64,000 nt of DNA from JAKOWB01 sp038363005 (GCA_038363005.1 JBBQBI010000008.1:114183-178182); one strand, 5' to 3'. Numbered from the stretch's first letter, positions 16,649 to 25,796 are shown. Notes: generated by a model not told the origin, from the letters alone. Made by a program: numbers and translations.

Positions 16649-16988
16649 TCACTACATGCACCGTGCCTTGCCACAGGACACGCGACGTGTTGCCGAAGAT
16701 GTAGCAGAGGCCGCCCTGGTTGCCGCCGGCGTCGACACAGGCCTTGACCGCGATGCGCTTGTTAGATTTCTGGTCGCAGTGGAAGGCCTTGCAGTAGGAA
16801 TAGCCGGCCGAGTGGCCGTTGGTCGAGACGGCGAAGTAGGATCCGCCGACCTCGCGCTGGAACTTCTCGTAGAACGTCATGACGCTCTGGTCGATCCACA
16901 GCTCGCCGCTGCCGACCTCCTGGGCGTGGGCACCCGTTGCCGCTGTCGCGACCAGCCAGCAGGCCGCCGCCATGCCGAGAAACCGCAT
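16641..16988 (-). CDS. Small secreted protein of unknown function
   Basis: This 115-residue precursor starts at ATG 16988, with GGGAGGGAGCG just upstream. It has a signal peptide (MRFLGMAAACWLVATAATG, cleavage near AHA-QEV). The mature part of about 90 residues has four cysteines (YCKAFHCDQ, VKACVDAG, LCYIFG), which could form two disulfides in the periplasm. I recognise no enzyme motif. A broken copy of its C-terminal third follows immediately downstream. It may be translated as an independent unit, since its neighbours are the PuuD-like gene and a divergent hydroxylase gene. Confidence 0.75.
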   Translation of the reverse strand: MRFLGMAAACWLVATAATGAHAQEVGSGELWIDQSVMTFYEKFQREVGGSYFAVSTNGHSAGYSYCKAFHCDQKSNKRIAVKACVDAGGNQGGLCYIFGNTSRVLWQGTVHVVTQ

Positions 16989-17147
16989 CGCTCCCTCCCC
17001 CATCGGGGCCCCATCGGGCCAGCCTTCAACCGTCGACGCAGTCTAGGCAACCGCCGCGCGGCGGGGAAGCCGTCCCGGCAATCATCCGCTGTGAGCCCAC
17101 CCCGCGCCGCGTTGGACCGGCCGGCCGCTAGCTGACACAGTCATCGC

Positions 17148-17918
17148 ATGCCTGCCTGGATCGAGAGCCTCCTGGTCTGGAAGGCCGGCGTCGTCGCCGG
17201 CTGGTTCGCCCTGCTGTTCCTGCTGGAGCGGCTGCGCCCGGTCGCCGTCGAGCCAGCGTCCGGGCGCTGGCGACGGGTCGGGCGAAACCTGGCGCTCTGG
17301 GTGGTCAACCTGCCGCTGTCACTGCTGCTGGTGGTGCCGCTGACCGACTGGGCGAGCCGCACGGCGCCGGCCTGGCGACCCGACTGGTGGAGCGGCTGGG
17401 CTGGCCTGGCGCTCGACCTGCTGCTGCTCGACCTGCTGATCTACTGGTGGCACCGGGCCAACCACGTGGCGCCGCTGCTGTGGCGCTTCCATGCCGTGCA
17501 TCACCTGGACCGCTTTCTCGACTGCAGCAGCGCGCTGCGCTTCCACTTCGGCGAGGTGGCGCTGTCGGCACTGGCGCGCGCGGCGGTGATCCTGGCGCTG
17601 GGCTTTCCGCTGGCGTCGGTGCTGGTCTTCGAGACCCTGGTGCTGCTGGCGGCGATCTTTCACCACAGCAACCTGCGCCTGCCGCCGCGCCTGGAGCGCG
17701 CGCTGTCGTGGCTGGTGGTGACCCCTTCGATCCACTGGGTACATCACCATCGCCGGCGCCGCGATACCGACGCCAACTACAGCACGGTGCTCAGCCTGTG
17801 GGACCGACTCTTCGCCTCGCGCAGCCCGACGCCGCGCGACCCGGCCATGGCGATCGGCGCCGAGGGCCTGGCGGAGGAGGCCGCGCCCGGCTTGCTGCTG
17901 TGGCCGTTTCGCCGCTAG
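17148..17918 (+). CDS. Sterol desaturase/fatty acid hydroxylase-family membrane protein
   Basis: This 256-residue polytopic membrane protein has the histidine clusters of the fatty acid hydroxylase superfamily, which bind a di-iron centre: WWHRANH, FHAVHH, IFHHSN and IHWVHHHRRRRDTDANY. Members hydroxylate or desaturate membrane lipids, hopanoids or carotenoids. The exact substrate is not evident. Hydrophobic segments lie at about residues 8-28, 50-70, 85-100 and 140-170. It is convergent with the LolA-like gene, three bases separating their ends. Confidence 0.88.
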   Translation: MPAWIESLLVWKAGVVAGWFALLFLLERLRPVAVEPASGRWRRVGRNLALWVVNLPLSLLLVVPLTDWASRTAPAWRPDWWSGWAGLALDLLLLDLLIYWWHRANHVAPLLWRFHAVHHLDRFLDCSSALRFHFGEVALSALARAAVILALGFPLASVLVFETLVLLAAIFHHSNLRLPPRLERALSWLVVTPSIHWVHHHRRRRDTDANYSTVLSLWDRLFASRSPTPRDPAMAIGAEGLAEEAAPGLLLWPFRR

Positions 17919-17921
17919 GCG

Positions 17922-18593
17922 TCAGCGGTTGCCGCCGGGCTGACCTTCGAACCGGTAGACATCCAGCAGCTTCAGGTCGAAGAGTTTGGGGTCCAGCTTG
18001 GCGCCGTACTTCGGGTTCAGCAGGCCGGTCTGCACGATCAGGCCCTGGGAATCCACCACCTCCCACTTGCGCAGCTCGACCGGCGCCTCGGAGAAGGTGA
18101 GCGTCACCGAGGAGAGATTGCCTTCGGCCTGCTGCTCCTGGATCGTCATGATGACCGAACCGGCGCCGTAGCTGAGATTGGTCAGCACCAGGTTGTCGGC
18201 GATCTTGATGTTGTCCTTGAACAGGAACCACAGCGGCGTGTCCCAGATCGGCACCTGGGTGACCTGCTTCAGCTCCTTGTCATAGAGCGCCAGCGTGTAG
18301 CCATCGGCGATGATCAGTAGCGGCACCGGCGGATCGTATTCCAGGCGCATGCGGCTCGGCCGCTCGACATAGAGGTCGCCCTCGGCATAGCTGCCGTTGG
18401 AGGAGGACTGCAGGAAGCGCGCCTGCATGGTGGAGAGGCCGTTGAGATAGACCTCGACCTTGTCGATCAGCGCGCGGTCCTTGGCGGTCAGCTTGAGTTC
18501 CTTGGCGGCCAGGGCGCCGCGCCCAAACGCCGGCGCCAACAGGCCGAAGAGCCCGAAGGCCGTCACCGATTGCAGGAAACTGCGACGCTGCAT
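17922..18593 (-). CDS. Outer-membrane lipoprotein carrier (LolA)-family protein
   Basis: This 223-residue exported protein of the LolA/LolB fold starts MQRRSFLQSVTAFGLFGLL with a twin-arginine-like RRSFLQ leader. The core shows QARFLQSS, YVERPSRMRLEYDPP and DKELKQVTQVP, all familiar from alphaproteobacterial LolA. LolA ferries lipoproteins across the periplasm from LolCDE to the outer membrane. It lies 39 bases after ftsK on the same strand, where many alphaproteobacteria also keep it. Confidence 0.85.
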   Translation of the reverse strand: MQRRSFLQSVTAFGLFGLLAPAFGRGALAAKELKLTAKDRALIDKVEVYLNGLSTMQARFLQSSSNGSYAEGDLYVERPSRMRLEYDPPVPLLIIADGYTLALYDKELKQVTQVPIWDTPLWFLFKDNIKIADNLVLTNLSYGAGSVIMTIQEQQAEGNLSSVTLTFSEAPVELRKWEVVDSQGLIVQTGLLNPKYGAKLDPKLFDLKLLDVYRFEGQPGGNR

Positions 18594-18632
18594 TGAGCTA
18601 ACCCTTTGATATAACCGAAAAGATGCCAGGCC

Positions 18633-21062
18633 CTACTGGCGACCGCCGAGCACTTCGCGCTTCCCGGCATGGTTTGCCGGAGAGATAACGCCGTCGGCTT
18701 CCATTCGTTCTACGAGCCGGGCGGCCCGGTTGTAGCCAATCTGCAGATGGCGCTGCACGAAGGAGGTCGAGGCCTTGCCGTGGGTGCGCACCACGTCGCA
18801 GGCCTGGCGATAGAGGTCGTCGCCCTCGCCGCCATCGTCGCCGCCCCCGCCCAGCTCGTCGCCCTCGGCCTCGGCGGTAACCTGCTCGATGTAGGCAGGC
18901 GGCCCCTGGGTCTTCAAGTGGGCCACCACCTCCTCGACCTCGCCGTCGGTCACCAGCGGCCCGTGGATGCGGGCGATGCGGCCGCCGCCGGCCATGTAGA
19001 GCATGTCGCCCTGGCCCAGCAGCTGCTCGGCGCCCTGCTCGCCCAGGATGGTGCGGCTGTCGATCTTCGAGGTGACGTGGAAAGAGATGCGGGTCGGGAA
19101 GTTGGCCTTGATGGTGCCGGTGATGACGTCGACCGAGGGGCGCTGCGTCGCCATGATGATATGGATGCCCGCCGCGCGCGCCATCTGCGCCAGGCGCTGC
19201 ACCGCGGCCTCGATCTCCTTGCCGGCGACCAGCATCAGGTCGGCCATCTCGTCCACCACCACGACAATGAAGGGCAGCGGCGTCAGGTCGAGCGGCTGCT
19301 GTTCGACCACCGGCTGGCCGGTTTCCGGATCGAAGCCGGTCTGCACGCGACGGGTCAGCACCTCGCCGGTCCGGCGCGCCTCCTCGATGCGCTGGTTGAA
19401 GCCGTCGATGTTGCGGACGCCGAACTGCGACATGGCGCGGTAGCGATCCTCCATCTCCCGCACAGTCCATTTGAGCGCGACGATGGCTTTTTTCGGGTCG
19501 GTCACCACCGGGGTCAGCAGGTGCGGGATGCCGTCGTAGACCGACAGCTCCAGCATCTTCGGGTCGACCATGATCAGGCGGCACTGTTCGGGCGACAGGC
19601 GATAGAGCAGCGACAGGATCATGGCGTTGATCGCCACCGACTTGCCGGAGCCCGTGGTGCCGGCGACCAGCAGGTGCGGCATGCGCGCCAGGTCGACCAC
19701 CTGCGGGTTGCCGCCGATGTCCTTGCCTAGCACCAGCGGCAGCTTCAGGTCGTTCTTGGCATAGGCCTCCGAGGCCACGACCTCGCCGAAAAAGACCGTC
19801 TCGCGCTTCTGGTTCGGCAGCTCGATACCGATGACCGAGGAGCCGGGCACCACGGCGACGCGCACCGACAGCGCCGACATGGAGCGCGCGATGTCGTCGG
19901 CCAGGCCGATGACGCGGCTGGTCTTGGTGCCGGGCGCTGGCTCCAGTTCGTAGCGCGTCACCACCGGGCCGGGCCGCACCTTGACGATCTTGCCCTTGAC
20001 GCCGAAGTCGTCGAGCACGCCCTCCAGCAGGCGGGCGTTCTTTTCCAGCGCGTCGCGCGTGTCGCCGGCGTCCTGGCGACCGACCGGCGCCTGGGTCAGC
20101 AGCTCCAGCGGCGGCGGCTGGTAGTCGCCGCGCCGCCGCAGGTCGAGCTGACGCTGCTCGGCCTTCTTCGCCGGCTTGCGCGCCTCCGGCCGCCGCGGCT
20201 CGGCGGGCAGCGGCGGGGCGGTCTCCTCGTCCTCGTCCAGCGCGGCGCCGCGATCCACCACCAGCACCGGCTCCAGGCGCTCCTGGTCGCCGTCGCCGGG
20301 CGGCTCCGCCAAGGTCGGCTCGCGACGCTGCGGCGGCGCCTCCTCGTCCTCGTCGTCGTCGGCCAGCAGCGGGGCGCGCGTGGCGCCGCGCAGGTCGGGT
20401 TCGGCCGGCACATCGAGATTGGGCTGGCGCCGCGCCCGCACGCCGGTCACCAGGCGCCCGACGCCACGGCCCAGGCCGCGCCAGGACGAGAAGGGGATGG
20501 CCGAGGCATAGGCCAGCGCCAGCAGTGCCAGCAGCAGGGCGATCAGCGCCAGCAGCCCGTCACCCAGCCCGGTAAGGCGGGTGAGCTGCTGCAGCAGGAG
20601 GAAACCGCTGACCCCGCCCAGCCCGCTGGCCACCGGCCAGCTCGGCGGCGCCGGCAGCGGCTGCGCCGCCAGGGTGACCAGGAACAGCGCCGCCGGCAGC
20701 GCCGCCAGGCGCAACCAGAACTGCGGCAAGCCGCGGTGCAGCAGCAGCCGCAGCACCCAGGCGAAGAGCAGCAGCGGCAGCAGATAGGCGGCGACGCCCA
20801 GGGTCTGCATGAAGACATCGGCGACGTAGGCGCCATAGAGCCCCAGGGCGTTGGCGATCGGTCCGTCGGTGGCGCGGTTGAGCGAGGGATCCAGCGCGTT
20901 GTAGGTGACGCAGACCACTAGCAGGGCGCCGGCGAAGGCCCCCAGGCCGAGCGCCGCGGCCTCCTGGAAGCGCCGCCGGAACCAGCGCCCGGCGCCGGCC
21001 GGCAACAGGCGGCCGCGGCTGGGGGTCTGTTCCTGGGTATCGGATTGGGTGCGAACGGCCAT
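18633..21062 (-). CDS. ftsK: DNA translocase FtsK
   Basis: This 809-residue FtsK/SpoIIIE translocase pumps DNA at the closing septum and activates dimer resolution at dif. It has an N-terminal membrane domain with about four segments (residues 40-190), a Pro/Glu/Arg-rich linker (about 195-330), the RecA-like motor with Walker A VAGTTGSGKSVAINAMI and Walker B FIVVVVDEMADLM, ATQRPSVDVITG, and a C-terminal gamma winged helix (STSFVQRHLQIGYNRAARL). I chose ATG 21062. The frame stays open upstream to 21401 but that part lies inside the aminotransferase gene. Confidence 0.95.
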   Translation of the reverse strand: MAVRTQSDTQEQTPSRGRLLPAGAGRWFRRRFQEAAALGLGAFAGALLVVCVTYNALDPSLNRATDGPIANALGLYGAYVADVFMQTLGVAAYLLPLLLFAWVLRLLLHRGLPQFWLRLAALPAALFLVTLAAQPLPAPPSWPVASGLGGVSGFLLLQQLTRLTGLGDGLLALIALLLALLALAYASAIPFSSWRGLGRGVGRLVTGVRARRQPNLDVPAEPDLRGATRAPLLADDDEDEEAPPQRREPTLAEPPGDGDQERLEPVLVVDRGAALDEDEETAPPLPAEPRRPEARKPAKKAEQRQLDLRRRGDYQPPPLELLTQAPVGRQDAGDTRDALEKNARLLEGVLDDFGVKGKIVKVRPGPVVTRYELEPAPGTKTSRVIGLADDIARSMSALSVRVAVVPGSSVIGIELPNQKRETVFFGEVVASEAYAKNDLKLPLVLGKDIGGNPQVVDLARMPHLLVAGTTGSGKSVAINAMILSLLYRLSPEQCRLIMVDPKMLELSVYDGIPHLLTPVVTDPKKAIVALKWTVREMEDRYRAMSQFGVRNIDGFNQRIEEARRTGEVLTRRVQTGFDPETGQPVVEQQPLDLTPLPFIVVVVDEMADLMLVAGKEIEAAVQRLAQMARAAGIHIIMATQRPSVDVITGTIKANFPTRISFHVTSKIDSRTILGEQGAEQLLGQGDMLYMAGGGRIARIHGPLVTDGEVEEVVAHLKTQGPPAYIEQVTAEAEGDELGGGGDDGGEGDDLYRQACDVVRTHGKASTSFVQRHLQIGYNRAARLVERMEADGVISPANHAGKREVLGGRQ

Positions 21063-21141
21063 GGGTCCAGTGACGCTGCTGACGGGACAAGCCGGCGGGC
21101 GGCGCGACTCTGCGGAGTCGCGCGCTATCCGGCGCGACCGT

Positions 21142-22368
21142 TCATAGCAGAATTTCCGCGACGCGCGTGAGCACCGGTTCCAGGATCGCCGGCGGCTCGG
21201 CCAGCGAGGCGCGCAGGTAGCGCCGACCTGGCGCATCGGCGGTCGAGCTGCGCCCGACGCTGAGGTAGCCGCCCGGCAGGAAGGTAATGCCGCCCTCGGT
21301 GTAGAGCGCCTTGGCGGCGGCCTCGCCATCGTCGAAGCGGCCGGCCGAGACGTCGAGCCACAGGAAGAAACCGCCGGCCGGGCGGCGCCAGCCGAAGGCA
21401 TTGCCCAGGATGCGCTCGGCCAGCTGCAGGTTGCGGTCGTAGTAGGCGCGGTTCAGCACCACATGGCCCTCGTCCTGCCACAGCGCGGTGCCGGCGGCGA
21501 GCAGCGGCAGCCCGGGACCGGCGCCGCCAAAGCGCAGGTAGCCCTCGACCGCCCGGATCAGGGTCGCGTCGCCGGCGACGAAGCCCAGGCGCAGGCCCGG
21601 CGCGCCGGACCGCTTGGACAGCGAGTTGAACACCAGCAGCCCCTCCAGGCTGCCGCTGGCGGCGGCTACCTGCAGCCCGCCGACCGGCGCGGTTTCGCCA
21701 TATATCTCGCTGTAGCACTCGTCGACCGCGAGCACGTAGTCGTGGCGCCGGGCATGGCCCAGCGCATCGGCCAGGCGCGCCCGGCTGGCCACGGCGCCCT
21801 GCGGATTGGCCGGGGTGCAGAGGAAGGCGAGCGCGGCGCGCGGCAGAACCTCCGCCGGCAGCAGGTGGAAGTCCGGCAGCTCGCCGGTGGTGGCGTCGAC
21901 CTTGACGTAGACCGCCTCGGCCCCGGCCGCCGCGGCGGCGCCGGCATAGACGTGGTAGCCGGGATCGGGCAGCAGCACGACCGGCTGCGCGCCACCCAGC
22001 GCGGCGCGCTTGCGGGCCACCGCCGCCAGCACGGCGAAGAACAGCCCCTCGCGGCTGCCCGCCACCGGGACTAGGTGCCGCGCCGGGTCGATGAAATCCG
22101 CCGGCAGGTCAAAGCGCCGGGTCAGCCAGGCCTGCACCGCGGCCAGGTAGCCCGGATGGCCGCGCGCCGGTGCATAGCGCGACCAACCGGCCACCGCCTC
22201 GGCCATGGCCTCGGCGGCGAAGGACGGCATGCTGGTGCGCGGATCGCCGACCGAGATGTTCACCGGCTGGCCGTCGGGCAGCGGCGACCGCCCAGGCGTC
22301 AGGCCGGCCAGGAGCTGGTTCAGGCGATGGAAGGGATTGAGCTGCAGCAGGTCTGGCGCGGCGGTCAT
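21142..22368 (-). CDS. PLP-dependent class I/II aminotransferase (DapC-like)
   Basis: This 408-residue fold-type I aminotransferase has the PLP lysine in NSLSKRSGAPGLRLGF, the Asp/Tyr pair in VLAVDECYSEIY, and the substrate Arg in RRYLRASLA. FNPFHRLNQLLAGLTPG-type N-termini and this gene position beside ftsK are usual for the N-succinyldiaminopimelate aminotransferase (DapC-like) group, so a role in lysine and peptidoglycan precursor synthesis is plausible but not proven. Start is ATG 22368. Upstream in-frame codons are not family-like. The gene ends 79 bases before ftsK. Confidence 0.85.
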   Translation of the reverse strand: MTAAPDLLQLNPFHRLNQLLAGLTPGRSPLPDGQPVNISVGDPRTSMPSFAAEAMAEAVAGWSRYAPARGHPGYLAAVQAWLTRRFDLPADFIDPARHLVPVAGSREGLFFAVLAAVARKRAALGGAQPVVLLPDPGYHVYAGAAAAAGAEAVYVKVDATTGELPDFHLLPAEVLPRAALAFLCTPANPQGAVASRARLADALGHARRHDYVLAVDECYSEIYGETAPVGGLQVAAASGSLEGLLVFNSLSKRSGAPGLRLGFVAGDATLIRAVEGYLRFGGAGPGLPLLAAGTALWQDEGHVVLNRAYYDRNLQLAERILGNAFGWRRPAGGFFLWLDVSAGRFDDGEAAAKALYTEGGITFLPGGYLSVGRSSTADAPGRRYLRASLAEPPAILEPVLTRVAEILL

Positions 22369-22461
22369 GGGGCCCTCGTTCTGGCCCTCACCATGACGGA
22401 TGCCGCACGGACCAGGCAAGCTGGCGCTGGTCGTCGTCGGCACGCCTTGCCACCCCTTGGG

Positions 22462-22500
22462 GCAGAAAGAAAGAGGCCCGGGCAGTTGCCTGCCCGGGCC
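22462..22500 (-). terminator. Intrinsic terminator after amtB
   Basis: An 11-base stem (GGCCCGGGCAG, 22475-22485, pairing with 22490-22500) with a four-base loop is followed, on the minus strand, by TCTTTCTTTCTG. It stands 44 bases past the amtB stop and before the aminotransferase gene, so glnK-amtB probably forms its own transcription unit. Confidence 0.7.
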
Positions 22501-22544
22501 CGAGGTGACGCGGAGGATCGCCGCGTTGAACCTGTTGGAAAAGG

Positions 22545-23843
22545 TCAGTCGTGCACGGTCTCGCCGTGCAGGTGCAGGTCCAGGCCCTCGATCTCGACTT
22601 CCTTCGAGACGCGCAGGCCGATCACCACGTCGATGACCTTGAGGATGACGAAGGTGACGACGGCGCAGTAGATCGCGCTGATGCCGACGCCCTTCACCTG
22701 GAGCCAGATCTGCTCGACGTTGCCGTCGATCGCCCCCGACGCGCCGTTGATCGCCGCGGTGGCGAAGACGCCGGTCAGGATGGCGCCCAGCGCGCCGCCG
22801 ACACCGTGGATGCCGAAGGCGTCCAGCGAGTCGTCATAGCCCAGGGCCCGCTTCACGAAGACCGCCGAGATGAAGCAGACCACGCCGGCCGCGAGGCCGA
22901 TCCACAGCGCACCCATCGGGTCGACGAAGCCGCAAGCCGGGGTGATGGCCACCAGGCCGGCGACAGCGCCGGAGATGATGCCCAGCACCGACGGCTTCTT
23001 CATGATCAGCCACTCGGCGAACATCCAGGCGATGGCCGCCGCCGCGGTGGCGATCTGCGTGTTGGCCATGGCGATGCCGGCCAGACCGTTGGAGCCCACC
23101 GCCGAGCCGGCATTGAAGCCGAACCAGCCGACCCACAGCAGCGAGGCGCCGATCAGGCTCAGCACCAGGTTGTGCGGCGCCATGTTGTCGGTGCCGTAGC
23201 CCTGGCGCTTGCCCAGGACCAGCGCCGCCACCAGGCCGGCGACACCGGCGTTGACGTGCACCACGGTGCCGCCGGCGAAGTCGAGCACGCCACCGGTGCC
23301 AAGGAAGCCGCCGCCACACACCCAGTGCGCGATGGGCGAGTAGACCAGCAGCGACCAGAGGCCCATGAACCACAGCATGGCGGAGAACTTCATGCGGTCG
23401 GCGAAGGCACCAGTGATCAGCGCCGGGGTGATGATTGCGAAGGTCATCTGGAAGGTCATGAAGACCGATTCCGGAATCGTGCCGCTCACCGAGTCGACCG
23501 CCATGCCCGACAGGAACAGGCGGTCGAGGCCGCCGATATAGTCGTTCATCTCGCCGCCGCCGGTGAAGGACAGGCTGTAGCCGACGATGAACCACAGGAT
23601 GGTCACCAGGCAGCAGGTGGCGAAGGACTGCATCAGGGTCGCCAGCACGTTCTTGCGGCGGACCATGCCGCCGTAGAACAGCGCCAGGCCCGGAATGGTC
23701 ATCATCAGGACGATGGCCGTGGAGGTCAGCATCCAGGCGGTATCGCCGGTATCGATGGCCGGCGGGGCGTCATCCGCCCGCGCGGCCGTGGCGGCGAGCA
23801 GCGCCGCAGCGCCCGCGAGCCAGCCGAAACGCTTCAACGTCAT
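22545..23843 (-). CDS. amtB: Ammonium transporter AmtB
   Basis: This 432-residue ammonium channel begins at ATG 23843 (MTLKRFGWLAGAAALLAATA, a signal peptide, with AGGAGAGAGCTC upstream). The twin-His pore residues are in SPIAHWVCGGGF and DAFGIHGVGGALGAILTG, and the Amt signature DFAGGTVVHVNAGVAGLVAALV is present (this is split here only by description). Eleven transmembrane segments are expected. It follows glnK by 37 bases, the standard pair in which uridylylated GlnK leaves AmtB open and unmodified GlnK blocks it. Confidence 0.96.
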   Translation of the reverse strand: MTLKRFGWLAGAAALLAATAARADDAPPAIDTGDTAWMLTSTAIVLMMTIPGLALFYGGMVRRKNVLATLMQSFATCCLVTILWFIVGYSLSFTGGGEMNDYIGGLDRLFLSGMAVDSVSGTIPESVFMTFQMTFAIITPALITGAFADRMKFSAMLWFMGLWSLLVYSPIAHWVCGGGFLGTGGVLDFAGGTVVHVNAGVAGLVAALVLGKRQGYGTDNMAPHNLVLSLIGASLLWVGWFGFNAGSAVGSNGLAGIAMANTQIATAAAAIAWMFAEWLIMKKPSVLGIISGAVAGLVAITPACGFVDPMGALWIGLAAGVVCFISAVFVKRALGYDDSLDAFGIHGVGGALGAILTGVFATAAINGASGAIDGNVEQIWLQVKGVGISAIYCAVVTFVILKVIDVVIGLRVSKEVEIEGLDLHLHGETVHD

Positions 23844-23880
23844 GAGCTCTCTCCTCTTCCCCATGTTCTGTCCTCGACGC

Positions 23881-24219
23881 CTAGAGCGCCGAAGCGTCGG
23901 CCTCGCCGGTGCGAATACGCACCGCGCGGGTCAGCTCGTAGACGAAGATCTTTCCGTCCCCGATACGGCCGGTGTTGGCGGCTTGCTGGATCACCTCGAC
24001 CGCCCGCTCGGCGATCTCATCGGTGACTGCGACCTCGATCTTGGTCTTGGGCAGGAAGTTCACGGCGTACTCGGCGCCGCGATAGATTTCCGTCTGGCCC
24101 TTCTGCCGGCCGTAGCCCTTGACCTCTGTTACCGTCATGCCCTCGATGCCGAGCCCGGTCAGTGCCTCACGCACCTCGTCGAGCTTGAAGGGCTTGATGA
24201 CGGCCATGACCATTTTCAT
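23881..24219 (-). CDS. glnK: Nitrogen regulatory protein P-II (GlnK type)
   Basis: This 112-residue P-II signal protein begins MKMVMAVIKPFKLDEVREAL. The T-loop YRGAEYAVNFLPK contains the tyrosine that GlnD uridylylates, and the C-terminal signature TGRIGDGKIFVYELTRAVRIRTGE is intact. I call it GlnK because it directly precedes amtB and has a sigma-54 promoter. By sequence alone GlnB cannot be excluded. Start is ATG 24219, preceded by GAGGGAGCGG. Confidence 0.95.
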   Translation of the reverse strand: MKMVMAVIKPFKLDEVREALTGLGIEGMTVTEVKGYGRQKGQTEIYRGAEYAVNFLPKTKIEVAVTDEIAERAVEVIQQAANTGRIGDGKIFVYELTRAVRIRTGEADASAL

Positions 24220-24293
24220 GCGACCGCTCCCTCTGTCCGTCGTTTGCCGGCGCCGCCCCCAGGAGATCGCGACGCCAGTCCCAGGATTAGAGA

Positions 24294-24310
24294 AGCAAGT
24301 TCCGTGCCAA
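24294..24310 (-). promoter_or_regulatory. Sigma-54 (RpoN) promoter of glnK-amtB
   Basis: The minus strand reads TTGGCACGGAACTTGCT, matching the RpoN -24/-12 consensus (YTGGCACG-N4-TTGCW) at all conserved positions and with correct spacing. It lies about 75 bases upstream of the glnK ATG. Nitrogen-limited, NtrC-dependent transcription of glnK-amtB is the known arrangement in proteobacteria. Confidence 0.88.
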
Positions 24311-24377
24311 CTGCGCCCCGACGCGCGCCTGCCCGGAAGGAGCAAGGGTTTGCCCGAAAGGCGGAGGTCTCCCCCCA

Positions 24378-24392
24378 TTGTGCAATGCACAA
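24378..24392. promoter_or_regulatory. Palindrome, possible activator site upstream of the sigma-54 promoter
   Basis: TTGTGCAATGCACAA is a perfect 15-base palindrome 68 bases upstream of the -24 element, where an enhancer-binding protein would be expected. Its half-sites (GTGC then GCAC) are in the opposite order from the usual NtrC site (GCAC then GTGC), so the bound regulator is uncertain. It also lies about 100 bases before the divergent hydroxylase gene. Confidence 0.45.
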
Positions 24393-24491
24393 CGGAATGA
24401 GATCAAAAATTAGGCATCGCCCAAAGCATGCTGTATTTTTAGGCACCGGCCGGCCTGGACAGCGCGGCGGCGGCCTGGAAAGCTCGGCGCC

Positions 24492-25763
24492 ATGACACCG
24501 ACAGCATCGACGCCAGCGCCAGTGGCGCAGCGCAGCGACGTGGTGATCGCCGGCGGCGGCCTGACCGGCCTCAGCCTGGCGGCGGCCTTCGGCGTCGCCG
24601 GCCTGCGGGTCGCCGTGGTCGACCGCGAGACGCCGGAGACCGCGCTGGCGCAGCCCTTCGACGGCCGCTCCTCGGCCATCGCCCGCGGCTCGCGCCAGGT
24701 GCTGGAGGGCCTCGGCATCTGGCCGCTGCTGGACGGCGAGGCGCAGCCAATCCATGACATCCGGGTGTCCGACGGGCGCCCTGGCGAGCCGCCGGCGCCC
24801 TTCTTCCTGCACTATGCCGAGGCCGACCTGGGCCAGGGTCCGATGGGCCATATCGTCGAGAACCGCGTGCTGCGCCGGGCGCTCTATCGCCGCCTGGCGG
24901 CGCTGCCCTCGGTCACGCTGCTGACCCCAGCCAGTGTGCGGGCGATGCAGGTCGCGGGTACCGGCGCCAGCGCCACGCTGGACGACGGCCGGCAGCTCGA
25001 GGCGCCGCTGGTGGTGGCGGCCGACGGCAAGCGCTCGGCGCTGCGCGACGCCGCCGGCATCAAGGTCACCCGCTGGTCCTATCGCCAGGTCGGGCTGGTC
25101 GCCACGCTGTCGCACGACCAGCCGCACCAGGGCCTGGCGCACGAGCACTTCCTGCCGGCCGGGCCCTTCGCCGTGCTGCCGATGACCGACGGTCCGGGCG
25201 GCGAGCATCGCTCCTCGCTGGTGTGGACCGAGGACCCGGCGCTGGCCCCCGCCTTGCTGGCGCTGGACGACGCCGCCTTCGGCCAGGCCATGGAGCGGCG
25301 CTTCGGCCTGTCGCTGGGCCGGCTGCGGCCGATCGGCGGGCGCTGGTCCTATCCGCTGGAACTGCAGCTGGCCGAGCGCTTCGCCGCGCCGCGCCTGGCG
25401 CTGCTGGGCGAGGCGGCGCACGCCATCCACCCGATCGCCGGGCAGGGCCTAAACCTCGGCCTGCGCGACGTCGCCGCGCTGGCCGAATGCGTGGTCGACG
25501 CGGCGCGCCTGGGGCTCGACCCGGGCGATGCCCAGGCGCTGGAGCGCTACCAGCGCTGGCGGCGTTTCGACACGCTGCTGCTGGCCGGCGTCACCGACAC
25601 GCTGACCCGCCTGTTCTCCAACGACATCGCGCCGCTGCGCGTGGCCCGCGACCTCGGCATGGCGGCGGTCAACCGCGCCAAGCCGCTGAAGCGCTTCTTC
25701 ATGCAGCACGCCATGGGCCTGGTCGGCGAGCTGCCCAGGCTGGTACGCGGCGAGGCGCTGTAG
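24492..25763 (+). CDS. FAD-dependent UbiH/UbiF/COQ6-family hydroxylase
   Basis: This 423-residue class A flavoprotein monooxygenase has the FAD fingerprint VVIAGGGLTGLSLAAAFG at residues 16-33, the ubiquinone-hydroxylase segment DGRSSAIARGSRQVLEGLG, VVAADGKRSALRDAAG (the DG motif) and GEAAHAIHPIAGQGLNLGLR binding the ribityl chain. These enzymes hydroxylate the ring of ubiquinone intermediates. Alphaproteobacteria often have one member (UbiL or similar) acting at several positions, so I do not assign UbiH or UbiF. It is divergent from glnK. Confidence 0.88.
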   Translation: MTPTASTPAPVAQRSDVVIAGGGLTGLSLAAAFGVAGLRVAVVDRETPETALAQPFDGRSSAIARGSRQVLEGLGIWPLLDGEAQPIHDIRVSDGRPGEPPAPFFLHYAEADLGQGPMGHIVENRVLRRALYRRLAALPSVTLLTPASVRAMQVAGTGASATLDDGRQLEAPLVVAADGKRSALRDAAGIKVTRWSYRQVGLVATLSHDQPHQGLAHEHFLPAGPFAVLPMTDGPGGEHRSSLVWTEDPALAPALLALDDAAFGQAMERRFGLSLGRLRPIGGRWSYPLELQLAERFAAPRLALLGEAAHAIHPIAGQGLNLGLRDVAALAECVVDAARLGLDPGDAQALERYQRWRRFDTLLLAGVTDTLTRLFSNDIAPLRVARDLGMAAVNRAKPLKRFFMQHAMGLVGELPRLVRGEAL

Positions 25764-25796
25764 CGGCGGGGGAGGCGTCGGCCCTGACCGAGATCC

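Noticed and set aside
21063..21401. Upstream extension of ftsK
   Set aside because: It overlaps the aminotransferase coding sequence and is low complexity. ATG 21062 is followed by a normal FtsK N-terminus.
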